Positions 1-5,487 of a stretch of 6,573 nt of DNA are shown one piece after another. The notes beneath the pieces were generated by a model. That model saw nothing but the letters and a program-made list of their open reading frames with translations, was not told where the DNA came from and made no database searches. A program made the position numbers and the translations under genes. Origin of the DNA: a bacterium (lineage in GTDB: Bacteria; Patescibacteriota; Minisyncoccia; Phycocordibacterales; Phycocordibacteraceae); contig JAJXVZ010000027.1 of the NCBI GenBank assembly GCA_021781865.1, positions 1 to 6,573 on the forward strand. Reading direction: 5' to 3'. How positions within the stretch are numbered: position 1 is the first letter of the stretch; each line of letters opens with the position of its first letter.

Positions 1-86
1 TCTCCTCCGGAGATCTCTTCACCACGGGCTACGGTCTTGCGGGACCAAAGACTCAAGCCGAATTGAACAGATTGTATGGGGGATAA
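1..86 (+). CDS. 3' end of an upstream gene, possible peptidoglycan-binding domain C-terminus
   Basis: The first complete codon is at base 3 and the frame stays open to TAA at 84-86, giving 27 residues that end in GPKTQAELNRLYGG. The pattern G-x-x-GPKT-x-A-x-LN resembles the second half of PG_binding_1 repeats (GxFGPKTxxAVxxFQ), which often end secreted or cell-wall proteins in Parcubacteria. That family link is inference from a short stretch. The other two forward frames close at 66 and 92 and look less protein-like. No terminator hairpin with a T-run follows the stop. The start and the rest of the protein lie outside the window. Confidence 0.5.
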   Translation, partial: SSGDLFTTGYGLAGPKTQAELNRLYGG

Positions 87-101
87 AGTACTGAAATTGA
101 T

Positions 102-108
102 GAAGGAG
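102..108 (+). promoter_or_regulatory. Shine-Dalgarno-like site ahead of the 34-codon ORF
   Basis: GAAGGAG lies 6 nt upstream of the ATG at 115. It is one of the few strong Shine-Dalgarno matches next to a start codon in this window. A second GAAGGAG occurs at 153-159 and GGAGGG at 173-178, so the stretch is purine-rich and the match could be fortuitous. Confidence 0.35.
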
Positions 109-114
109 CACGCG

Positions 115-219
115 ATGACTTTACAGTCAGACATGAGTCCTACCTTAGACCTGGAAGGAGTTGCAAGCGATTGGAGGGTGATGAAATTTTCGACCGTAAC
201 TAAATTCACGGATTGGTAA
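115..219 (+). CDS. possible 34-aa small protein or leader peptide
   Basis: ATG at 115 opens 34 codons closed by TAA at 217-219. The peptide starts MTLQSDMSPTLDLEG and ends TKFTDW. It is soluble-looking, with no membrane segment or signal peptide, and I recognise no family. Support is the Shine-Dalgarno match at 102-108 with 6-nt spacing and the lack of any other gene here. Against it are its short length and the purine-rich context. It ends 10 nt before the gap -10 box, so the gap promoter lies partly within and just after it; translation of this ORF could only affect gap if transcription starts further upstream. An internal in-frame ATG at 181 follows GGAGGG at 173-178, but the spacing (2 nt) is too short. 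Confidence 0.3.
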   Translation: MTLQSDMSPTLDLEGVASDWRVMKFSTVTKFTDW

Positions 220-234
220 TGCGAATGTTATACT
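205..234 (+). promoter_or_regulatory. extended -10 promoter for the gap-led cluster
   Basis: The -10 hexamer TATACT (229-234) has 5 of 6 consensus matches and is preceded by the extended -10 triplet TGT at 226-228. TTCACG (205-210) sits 18 nt upstream and matches the -35 consensus at 4 of 6 positions. Transcription would start near 240-242. That leaves about 25 nt of leader before ATG 266, or essentially no leader before the in-frame TTG at 242. Confidence 0.6.
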
Positions 235-265
235 TTTAGCATTGTCCACTAATAATTTTTCATCT

Positions 266-1273
266 ATGGCCATCCGTGTTGCTATCAATGGTTTTGGTAG
301 AATAGGTCGAGCGTTCATGCGTCTTTCACGTGATCGTGAAATTGAAATCGTCGCAGTAAACGATCTTGGATCACTTGAAAACTTCGCGTATCTTCTCAAG
401 TACGATACGGTATACGGACGCGCGCCTTTCTCGGTTGACGCAAAAGATGGCGCACTATTCATTAATGGGAAGGAGATTAAGTTTCTTTCAGAAAAAGATC
501 CAGCCAAATTACCATGGAAAGATTTGGCAATTGATGTCGTAGTTGAATCAACCGGTTTTTTCACTAATTACGAAAAAGCACAAGCTCATATTGATGCTGG
601 AGCGAAGCGTGTCGTTATTACGGCTCCCGTAAGGGGAGAATCTACCCTCGGGGCAACGGTACTCATTGGTTTGAATGAAGACCGTCTGAAGACGTGTAAG
701 ATATCTTCAAACGCTTCTTGTACAACGAATGCTGCGAACCCGGTCATAGTCATCCTTGATGAGGCTATTGGCATTGAAAAAGCAATACTCTCCACAACAC
801 ATGCCTACACGGCAAGTCAGGCGATTGTCGATAGCCCATCGAGAAAAGATATGAAGGAGGGAAGGGCAGCAGCGCAGAATATCGTACCAACTTCCACAGG
901 TGCTGCGACTGCTGTGACTCAAGCGTATACCGCGCTTGCGGGGAAATTCGACGGTATCTCACTTCGAGTTCCTGTCCCGGCTGGTTCGATAGCAGATATC
1001 ACCTTTATAGCGAAACGATCAACAACTGTTGAAGAAGTGAACACGATATTGCGTGATGCTGCTGCCACGTCACGCTGGAAGGGTATGTTTAAAACAACCG
1101 ATGAAGAACTTGTCTCAAGTGACATTGTTGGCGAACCTTGCCCATCCATCGCGGATCTCAACATGACGCGCGTTGTCGATAAAACTTTAGTAAAGATTCT
1201 TGCTTGGTATGACAACGAAATGGGATACACAGAGTCGCTCGTGAGACACGTTATCGCTGCTGCTAATGCCTAA
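266..1273 (+). CDS. gap: glyceraldehyde-3-phosphate dehydrogenase (type I, phosphorylating)
   Basis: Converts glyceraldehyde-3-P, NAD and phosphate to 1,3-bisphosphoglycerate in the cytosol, the link between the sugar phosphates made by the neighbouring genes and lower glycolysis. The 335-residue length is typical. The N-terminal Rossmann fold opens INGFGRIGR. The acidic residue of AVNDL (Asp33) favours NAD. The catalytic Cys152 is in NASCTTN, with its His179 partner in THAYT. The phosphate sites are TSTGAA (209-214) and Arg234 in RVPVP. Near the C-terminus is WYDNEMGY. The residues after SCTTN are AANP rather than the usual C-L-A-P, a tolerated variation. ATG 266 is chosen because it yields the family-typical MAIRVAINGFGR; an in-frame TTG at 242 would add 8 residues. 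No Shine-Dalgarno precedes ATG 266. The 3' end overlaps rpiB by 8 nt. Confidence 0.97.
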   Translation: MAIRVAINGFGRIGRAFMRLSRDREIEIVAVNDLGSLENFAYLLKYDTVYGRAPFSVDAKDGALFINGKEIKFLSEKDPAKLPWKDLAIDVVVESTGFFTNYEKAQAHIDAGAKRVVITAPVRGESTLGATVLIGLNEDRLKTCKISSNASCTTNAANPVIVILDEAIGIEKAILSTTHAYTASQAIVDSPSRKDMKEGRAAAQNIVPTSTGAATAVTQAYTALAGKFDGISLRVPVPAGSIADITFIAKRSTTVEEVNTILRDAAATSRWKGMFKTTDEELVSSDIVGEPCPSIADLNMTRVVDKTLVKILAWYDNEMGYTESLVRHVIAAANA

Positions 1274-1766
1274 CATATTTATTGCATCCGATCATGCGGG
1301 GTTTGCGCTCAAGAGCACTCTTATAGAGTATCTTCGCGTTCTCGGATATAAGGTGGAGGATATGGGCGCACATGTCCACGATCCGGAAGATGATTATCCG
1401 GATTTCATAACGTCGTGTGCCCACAAAGTTGCGGAAGAAAATTTACATTCCGCAGATTCCGCGCGCGGTATCATCATAGGTGGAAGTGGGCAAGGTGAAG
1501 CTATGTGTGCGAACCGTGTACTTGATATTCGAGCCGCAGTATTTTATGGACCCATGCGCGTGACGGGGATGCTTGATATTGAAGGAAGTCGTTCTGAGGA
1601 CGGTTACGATGTGGTACGCCTTCCACGCAGGCACAACAATGCAAACATACTTTCCATCGGTGCACGTTTTGTGTCGGTAGAAGAGGCGAGTAAGGCGACC
1701 CGGATCTTTCTCGAGACGTCTTTCTCAAATTCTCCACGCCACGTACGTCGTCTCGCGAAGTTCTAA
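1266..1766 (+). CDS. rpiB: ribose-5-phosphate isomerase B (RpiB/LacAB family)
   Basis: Interconverts ribose-5-P and ribulose-5-P in the non-oxidative pentose phosphate pathway. The protein is 166 residues, slightly longer than the usual ~150. The N-terminal SDHAGFALK (8-16) is the RpiB phosphate/substrate motif. GGSGQGEAMCANR (72-84) is the active-site loop: the cysteine used by the E. coli enzyme is replaced by Gly, and Glu78 aligns with the catalytic Glu75 of the Mycobacterium tuberculosis type. RRHNNANILSIGAR (121-134) is the conserved C-terminal block with the ring-opening His123. About 15 extra residues (roughly 96-118) lie between the IRAAVF strand and this block. The ATG is within the sequence ATGCCTAA that ends gap, an 8-nt overlap with no Shine-Dalgarno, suggesting translational coupling. 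LacA/LacB are alternatives but unlikely in this context. Confidence 0.93.
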   Translation: MPNIFIASDHAGFALKSTLIEYLRVLGYKVEDMGAHVHDPEDDYPDFITSCAHKVAEENLHSADSARGIIIGGSGQGEAMCANRVLDIRAAVFYGPMRVTGMLDIEGSRSEDGYDVVRLPRRHNNANILSIGARFVSVEEASKATRIFLETSFSNSPRHVRRLAKF

Positions 1767-1771
1767 AGGGA
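1766..1771 (+). promoter_or_regulatory. Shine-Dalgarno-like site of the rpe-like gene
   Basis: AAGGGA begins on the last base of the rpiB stop codon and lies 8 nt upstream of ATG 1780. It supports 1780 as the start and indicates that rpe is read from the rpiB transcript; I see no promoter-like box in the 13-nt gap. Confidence 0.5.
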
Positions 1772-1779
1772 ATTCTGTC

Positions 1780-2469
1780 ATGAGTGTTGTCGTTCCGGCT
1801 GTCCTAGCTACCTCAAAACGCGGGTTCGAAGAGAATCTTACACGCATTTTCAAGATGCCCTTGATTTCTCGAGTACAGATTGATGTGGTTGACGGAAGCT
1901 TTGCGGTTCCAGCGTCCTGGCCGTATACCGTACCGGGAGAGTTGCAGGCAATGGTTACGCGTGCCGAGTTGCTTCCCAAACTTGATCGCATTGCGTATGA
2001 GATCGACTTGATGTGTCTCGATGCTGACCGTGCATCGGAGGCGTGGCTTGCGCTCGGGGCAACACGTCTTACTTTCCATGCCGAGGGGATTATCGATCTT
2101 CCTCGATTTCTTGCGTCTGCACGAAGACGTTATGGCGGTATTATTTCTTTTGGACTTGCGTTGAATATGGCTAGTGATCTCGCGCTCATCGAGTCCGCCC
2201 TAGGCGAAATCGATTACGTTCAGTTTATGGGCATTGCGCGGATAGGGCGGCAAGGACAACCATTCGATCGGCGCGTTATCGAGAGAGTACGGACATTTCA
2301 CGGACGGTATCCGGAACTTCCCATACAGGTTGATGGCGGTGTATCGTTTGAGAATGCACGAGATCTTCTTGCACTTGGGGTTTCGAACCTTGTTATAGGT
2401 TCAGCACTTTCTCGCGCAAGTGATCCAGCTGATGCCATCGACGCGATCGAAAGATTGCAATCTGCCTAG
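1780..2469 (+). CDS. rpe: ribulose-phosphate 3-epimerase-like protein with altered active site
   Basis: A 229-residue TIM-barrel protein of the Rpe family, by context interconverting ribulose-5-P and xylulose-5-P. Recognisable blocks in order are QIDVVDGSF (33-41, usual HxDxMDGxF), YEIDLM (73-78, usual VHLM), TFHAEG (98-103), LALNMAS (126-132, usual ALNPxT), YVQFMGI (146-152), VDGGVSFENA (184-193) and VIGSAL (205-210, phosphate loop). The oddity is the active site: the conserved Ser is Ala7, the first metal-ligand His is Gln33, the second is Asp76, and the Met near the metal is Val37. Asp35, Asp185 and Met78/Met150 remain. The PGFGGQ loop is replaced by ARIGRQGQ (153-160). A working enzyme with another metal or mechanism, another substrate, or lost activity are all possible. 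It follows rpiB by 13 nt. Family membership is sure; the exact reaction is not. Confidence 0.82.
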   Translation: MSVVVPAVLATSKRGFEENLTRIFKMPLISRVQIDVVDGSFAVPASWPYTVPGELQAMVTRAELLPKLDRIAYEIDLMCLDADRASEAWLALGATRLTFHAEGIIDLPRFLASARRRYGGIISFGLALNMASDLALIESALGEIDYVQFMGIARIGRQGQPFDRRVIERVRTFHGRYPELPIQVDGGVSFENARDLLALGVSNLVIGSALSRASDPADAIDAIERLQSA

Positions 2470-2481
2470 TGGTATTTGAGG

Positions 2482-2487
2482 TATACT
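2482..2487 (+). promoter_or_regulatory. -10 box immediately upstream of the transketolase N-subunit gene
   Basis: TATACT, identical to the gap -10, lies in the 25-nt gap after the rpe-like gene and ends 7 nt before ATG 2495. Transcription from it would start at or next to the ATG, giving a leaderless message. No convincing -35 is seen at 16-18 nt; TTGCAA at 2455-2460 is 21 nt away. It may be an internal promoter for the transketolase pair. Confidence 0.5.
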
Positions 2488-2494
2488 TAAAATA

Positions 2495-3352
2495 ATGATC
2501 TGTTCTGATTCAGAAGTCGCTGAGCTCACGAAAAGAGCGGAATCTATTCGTGAGACGATTATTGAAATGCTTGTGGCTGCAAAAAGTGGACATACAGCCG
2601 GTTCTTTAGGCATGGCGGATATTTTCGCCGCGTTTTATTTTCATATTCTAAATCACAATCCGCAAAATCCAGATTGGGAGGGGCGTGATCGACTCGTACT
2701 CTCGAACGGCCACATTTGTCCAGTTCGATACGCAGCAATGGCACAAGCAGGCTATTTCCCCATCGAGGAATGTCTTACGCTCCGAAAATTTGGTAGCCGC
2801 CTCCAAGGACACCCAGAGCGTCTCCGGCTTCCTGGACTTGAAACAACCTCGGGACCTCTTGGTGATGGGCTTCCGCAAGCAGCGGGTATTGCCACCGCCT
2901 TTCGTATGAACGGTACGAAACAGCGTGTGTATTGTGTGATGGGCGATGGTGAACAGGATGAGGGAATCATATGGGAGTCGGTAATGTTCGCAGGGAAAAA
3001 CAGATTACACAATCTCACGGCAGTCATGGATCGCAATAATATTCAGATCGATGGCATGACAGAGGATGTCATGCCACTAGAGCCAGTTGCAGACAAGTAT
3101 CGCGCGTTCAATTGGCATGTCCTCGAGGTGAACGGAAATGATATTCCTGCCTTCATTACTGCGGTTGATGAGGCGAAATCAATCTACGAGAAACCAACGC
3201 TCATTATCGCGCATACTATCCCCGGCAAAGGGGTATCCGACATAGAATTCGATTATCACTGGCACGGCAAGTCTCCTACGGTTGAGGAAGGGAAGAGGTT
3301 TCTACGTGAAATTCGGACTCTTGGCGGAAAGATTCCACACGAATATGCTTAA
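2495..3352 (+). CDS. tkt: transketolase, N-terminal (thiamine diphosphate pyrophosphate-binding) subunit
   Basis: First half of a split transketolase, which transfers two-carbon ketol units between pentose, triose, tetrose, hexose and heptose phosphates using thiamine diphosphate. The protein has 285 residues, as expected for the separate N-terminal subunit. SGH (31-33) and SNGH (70-73) are active-site histidine motifs, QGHPE (104-108) is a further conserved histidine, and GPLGDGLPQAAG (120-131) binds cofactor. The ThDP/Mg motif is GDGEQDEG (150-157) followed about 25 residues later by NN (181-182). WHGKSP (256-261) carries the late active-site His. The start has no Shine-Dalgarno but a -10 box just upstream. 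The stop overlaps the start of the C-terminal subunit by 8 nt (ATGCTTAA), fitting tight co-expression of two subunits of one complex. Confidence 0.94.
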   Translation: MICSDSEVAELTKRAESIRETIIEMLVAAKSGHTAGSLGMADIFAAFYFHILNHNPQNPDWEGRDRLVLSNGHICPVRYAAMAQAGYFPIEECLTLRKFGSRLQGHPERLRLPGLETTSGPLGDGLPQAAGIATAFRMNGTKQRVYCVMGDGEQDEGIIWESVMFAGKNRLHNLTAVMDRNNIQIDGMTEDVMPLEPVADKYRAFNWHVLEVNGNDIPAFITAVDEAKSIYEKPTLIIAHTIPGKGVSDIEFDYHWHGKSPTVEEGKRFLREIRTLGGKIPHEYA

Positions 3353-4334
3353 TACAAACGCTCATCTAGGGGCAAAAATCTTCACAGATGAAGTTCCGAA
3401 AGCGCCCACGCGCGATGGCTTCGGCCTCGGCACGATCGAAGTTGCCAAAACAAATTCGCGCGTCATTGTACTTTGTGCCGATCTTACCGAAAGTACACGC
3501 GCTGAGTGGTTTCAGAAAGAATTTCCCGAGCGGTTTATCGAGATGGGTATCGCCGAACAGAATATGGCGGCATTTGCCGCCGGTATGGCGCTTGCAGGGA
3601 AAATTCCCTACATCGCGAGTTATGCGGCATTTAGTCCCGGTCGTAATTATGAGCAGATCCGTACGACCATTGCGCTTAATCATGTTCCAGTGAAAGTGTG
3701 CGGTATGCACGCAGGTGTTTCAGTAGGGCCCGACGGCGCGACGCATCAGATGCTTGAGGATATCGGCATGATGCGCATGCTACCCGGCATGACGGTGCTT
3801 GTTCCTGGAGATGCGGAGGAAGCGCGTAAGGCAGTTATCGCAGCAGCGGCAATAGACGGGCCCGTGTACATCCGCTTCGGTCGTGCGGCGACTCCTGTCT
3901 TTACAACGGCCGAGACACCTTTCCAGGTAGGGGAAGCGCTTACTCTTTTCGAGTCGGAAACACCGCAAATCGCGATTCTTTCAACCGGTACACAAAGTTA
4001 TGCCTCGCTTGAGGCAGCCCGTGCTCTCTCGAGAGACGGTATAGAGTCTGTTGTGTTGCATGTTCCCACCATTAAGCCTCTCGATACGGAAGCTGTACTC
4101 GGCGTCGCGAGACGCGCGGGACGTATCCTCACCGTTGAAGAACATCAGGTGGCGGGTGGTTTTGGGAGTGCTGTCGCGGAATTTCTTGCCGAAAATCACC
4201 CCGTACCAATGCGGCGAATTGGTATCGCCGATCAGTTTGGTCAATCGGGAGAACCAGAACAACTTTTAGCACACTATGGACTTGACGCGTCTCACATAGA
4301 AGAAGTCGCGAGAACATTCGCGCGAGCATTATGA
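3345..4334 (+). CDS. tkt: transketolase, C-terminal (pyrimidine-binding) subunit
   Basis: Second half of the split transketolase, 329 residues from ATG 3345, holding the pyrimidine-binding domain and the C-terminal transketolase domain. EMGIAEQNM (66-74) carries the conserved Glu71 that activates the thiamine ring. The stretch SYAAFSPGRNYEQIR (92-106) is typical of the Pyr domain. GATHQ (131-135) has the substrate-phosphate His134, and YIRFGR (175-180) follows. The C-terminal domain begins near 200 and includes VEEHQVAGGFGSAVAE (264-279). A TTG at 3282 would extend the frame by 21 residues, but these overlap the N-subunit and do not look like family sequence, so ATG 3345 is preferred. It needs the preceding gene product to form the active site. 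The short membrane ORF begins 4 nt after its stop. Confidence 0.94.
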   Translation: MLNTNAHLGAKIFTDEVPKAPTRDGFGLGTIEVAKTNSRVIVLCADLTESTRAEWFQKEFPERFIEMGIAEQNMAAFAAGMALAGKIPYIASYAAFSPGRNYEQIRTTIALNHVPVKVCGMHAGVSVGPDGATHQMLEDIGMMRMLPGMTVLVPGDAEEARKAVIAAAAIDGPVYIRFGRAATPVFTTAETPFQVGEALTLFESETPQIAILSTGTQSYASLEAARALSRDGIESVVLHVPTIKPLDTEAVLGVARRAGRILTVEEHQVAGGFGSAVAEFLAENHPVPMRRIGIADQFGQSGEPEQLLAHYGLDASHIEEVARTFARAL

Positions 4335-4338
4335 AATT

Positions 4339-4479
4339 ATGAAAGAAAAAATAAACACCTATTTCGCTATTCTGATCATTACGATCACAGGTGCGGGAGC
4401 AGCCCTATTGATCATCCATGTGGCGAACACGAACATTCCTTCCTTTGTCGTGACGAGTCACAGCGGTTCGACACGATAA
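4339..4479 (+). CDS. 46-aa single-span membrane peptide
   Basis: ATG 4339 opens 46 codons to TAA 4477-4479. Two lysines near the N-terminus (MKEK) precede a continuous hydrophobic segment at about residues 8-28 (YFAILIITITGAGAALLII, then HVAN), followed by a short polar tail ending SHSGSTR. By the positive-inside rule the N-terminus would be cytoplasmic, with the tail outside. No cleavage site is obvious, so it is more likely a membrane anchor than a secreted peptide. I recognise no family. It begins 4 nt after the transketolase stop, which suits translational coupling; no Shine-Dalgarno is present. Its last 22 nt overlap the 3' end of the kinase gene on the opposite strand. The clean lysine-then-hydrophobic pattern is the main support; translation is unproven. 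Confidence 0.5.
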   Translation: MKEKINTYFAILIITITGAGAALLIIHVANTNIPSFVVTSHSGSTR

Positions 4480-5441
4480 TTTTCTGGCGCAGCGGCAAGA
4501 TATTTCTCAAGTGTCGTGCGTACAAGGAGTCCCTTTTGGGCACCAATTTCCTGCACAACAGACATCGAATTTATCGGTCCCCATAGAAGCGCTTCTCGGA
4601 TGGATTTTCCGAGTGCAAGCGCAACAACAAAAGTTGAAGTTGAGGCGTCTCCAGCGCCCGTTCGGTCAACTGGCGGTTTAGTATCAGGATACATGGGAAC
4701 CCTTAACATCTCTTTCCCGTCATAAACGTAAGATCCTTTTGGGCCGTCAGTGATAAGGACAATTTTCGGACCAAGACCGCGCATATCACTCAAGAGTTCT
4801 TTTATATCCGTTTCGCCGAGATCAAGGATACGCTCAGCTTCTTCCTTATTGCATGCAACGAGTTCGGTGGCGGCATAAAGTGGCGCAAGTTTCCCCCTAC
4901 CCATCTCCATTTGAAACGTACCGGGTTGAAACGCGAGTTTTGTTTCCGGATGCACGTTGAGCCATGCCGCCAGATCACCGTGAAATGCTTCCGAACGTTT
5001 ACCGGCCGAAGAAAGATAAATCCATTTAGGGGGAATGAATTCTTCCGGAATTGCATATGAGTAATTTTCGTGCCGAATGAGAATAGTGCGCTCGGCATTA
5101 TACATAAGCACGTAATGATGATTAGTCGGAATGCCTTCGTTAACGGTGATGTACCGTGTGTCAACGCCTTCCTGCGCAAAGGTTGCGAGAACTTCTTTCC
5201 CGAAACGGTCATTACCTACGTTTGAAACAAACCCCGAAGAAAGTCCGAGCCTCGCTGCCGCGACAGCAGCATTCGCCGCATTCCCGACGGCTGGTACGAG
5301 TTGTGAAAATTCATACGGTATCTTATCGCCCCATCGCATTGAGATGGTGCATTTTTCACCGTCTATGTCGCAATTTACTTGTGCCTCTTCAAGGCTGATA
5401 AACTCATCGACAGTTGTGTCACCAATAGCTATAAAATCCAT
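4458..5441 (-). CDS. PfkB-family (ribokinase-like) sugar or nucleoside kinase
   Basis: Transfers the gamma-phosphate of ATP to a sugar, sugar phosphate or nucleoside hydroxyl. The 327-residue length fits the family. The N-terminal strand AIGDTTVDEF (5-14) carries the substrate-side Asp. VGNAANAAVAAARLG (52-66) is the first PfkB signature, with VGN in place of the usual GG. VGNDRFG (75-81) is also typical. CNKEEAERI (197-205) matches the NxxE Mg/phosphate motif and ITDGPKGS (230-237) the ATP-site strand. DRTGAGDAS (259-267) is the second signature, with catalytic base Asp265. Residues 15-45 form a longer lid than in ribokinase. The substrate cannot be assigned; position beside a class I aldolase and transketolase makes 6-phosphofructokinase-like activity a fair guess. 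It is the only minus-strand gene here, divergent from the aldolase and convergent with the transketolase group. Confidence 0.9.
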   Translation of the reverse strand: MDFIAIGDTTVDEFISLEEAQVNCDIDGEKCTISMRWGDKIPYEFSQLVPAVGNAANAAVAAARLGLSSGFVSNVGNDRFGKEVLATFAQEGVDTRYITVNEGIPTNHHYVLMYNAERTILIRHENYSYAIPEEFIPPKWIYLSSAGKRSEAFHGDLAAWLNVHPETKLAFQPGTFQMEMGRGKLAPLYAATELVACNKEEAERILDLGETDIKELLSDMRGLGPKIVLITDGPKGSYVYDGKEMLRVPMYPDTKPPVDRTGAGDASTSTFVVALALGKSIREALLWGPINSMSVVQEIGAQKGLLVRTTLEKYLAAAPENYRVEPL

Positions 5442-5454
5442 AGATTACAAAATT

Positions 5455-5463
5455 AGTGTAGCA
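5455..5463 (-). promoter_or_regulatory. extended -10 element of the kinase gene
   Basis: Read on the minus strand this is TGC then TACACT, the TACACT lying at 5460-5455. It ends 13 nt before the ATG, so the leader would be about 6-8 nt with no room for a Shine-Dalgarno. The hexamer 17 nt upstream (5483-5478) reads TTAGTG, a poor -35, so recognition would depend on the extended -10. Confidence 0.5.
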
Positions 5464-5472
5464 CGTCCTGCG

Positions 5473-5481
5473 TGTTACACT
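5473..5481 (+). promoter_or_regulatory. extended -10 element of the aldolase gene
   Basis: TGT (5473-5475) then TACACT (5476-5481), ending 6 nt before ATG 5488. The expected start of transcription falls on or next to the ATG, predicting a leaderless message. The -35 position (5453-5458) reads TTAGTG and overlaps the kinase -10, so the two promoters probably cannot be occupied together. Confidence 0.55.
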
Positions 5482-5487
5482 AAGCGT

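Larger units (their letters stand above)
5454..5482. repeat. 12-bp inverted repeat with 5-nt centre between divergent kinase and aldolase genes
   Basis: TAGTGTAGCACG (5454-5465), centre TCCTG, CGTGTTACACTA (5471-5482). The arms are complementary at 11 of 12 positions; the exception is G5461 opposite T5475. Each arm contains the -10 element of one of the two divergent promoters. It can be read as a palindromic operator or as two promoters that happen to mirror each other. It is not a terminator, since no T-run follows on either strand. Confidence 0.75.

Noticed and set aside
145..564. 139-codon minus-strand open frame overlapping the start of gap
   Set aside because: It lies mostly antisense to an unmistakable GAPDH and its translation is Ser/Arg-rich with no recognisable domain; a coding shadow.
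266..1273. GAPDH as an NADP-dependent or GapB-type enzyme
   Set aside because: Asp33 after the second strand is kept and the later cofactor loop reads DSPS, close to the DGPS of NAD-dependent E. coli GapA.
2455..2460. TTGCAA as the -35 for the transketolase promoter (and likewise 6452-6457 for the last gene)
   Set aside because: Spacing to the -10 boxes is 21 and 20 nt, beyond the usual 16-18 nt.
3282..3344. TTG start adding 21 residues to the transketolase C-subunit
   Set aside because: The added stretch overlaps the N-subunit in another frame and does not resemble the family; ATG 3345 gives the normal start.
2495..4334. Transketolase halves as one gene broken by a frameshift
   Set aside because: Each half has complete domain boundaries, its own start and stop, and the length of known two-subunit transketolases; a natural split is the better reading.
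4373..4414. Two TGATCA palindromes (4373-4378 and 4409-4414) as a terminator or operator pair
   Set aside because: They lie inside the membrane-peptide ORF, are 6-bp sites with a 30-nt gap, and no T-run follows on either strand.
4335..4500. Bidirectional terminator between the convergent transketolase group and kinase
   Set aside because: No GC-rich stem followed by a T-run was found on either strand; the interval is instead filled by the small membrane ORF.
5131..5487. 119-codon in-frame extension upstream of the aldolase
   Set aside because: Most of it is antisense to the kinase coding region and it lacks aldolase family sequence; the conserved N-terminus and the promoter fit ATG 5488.
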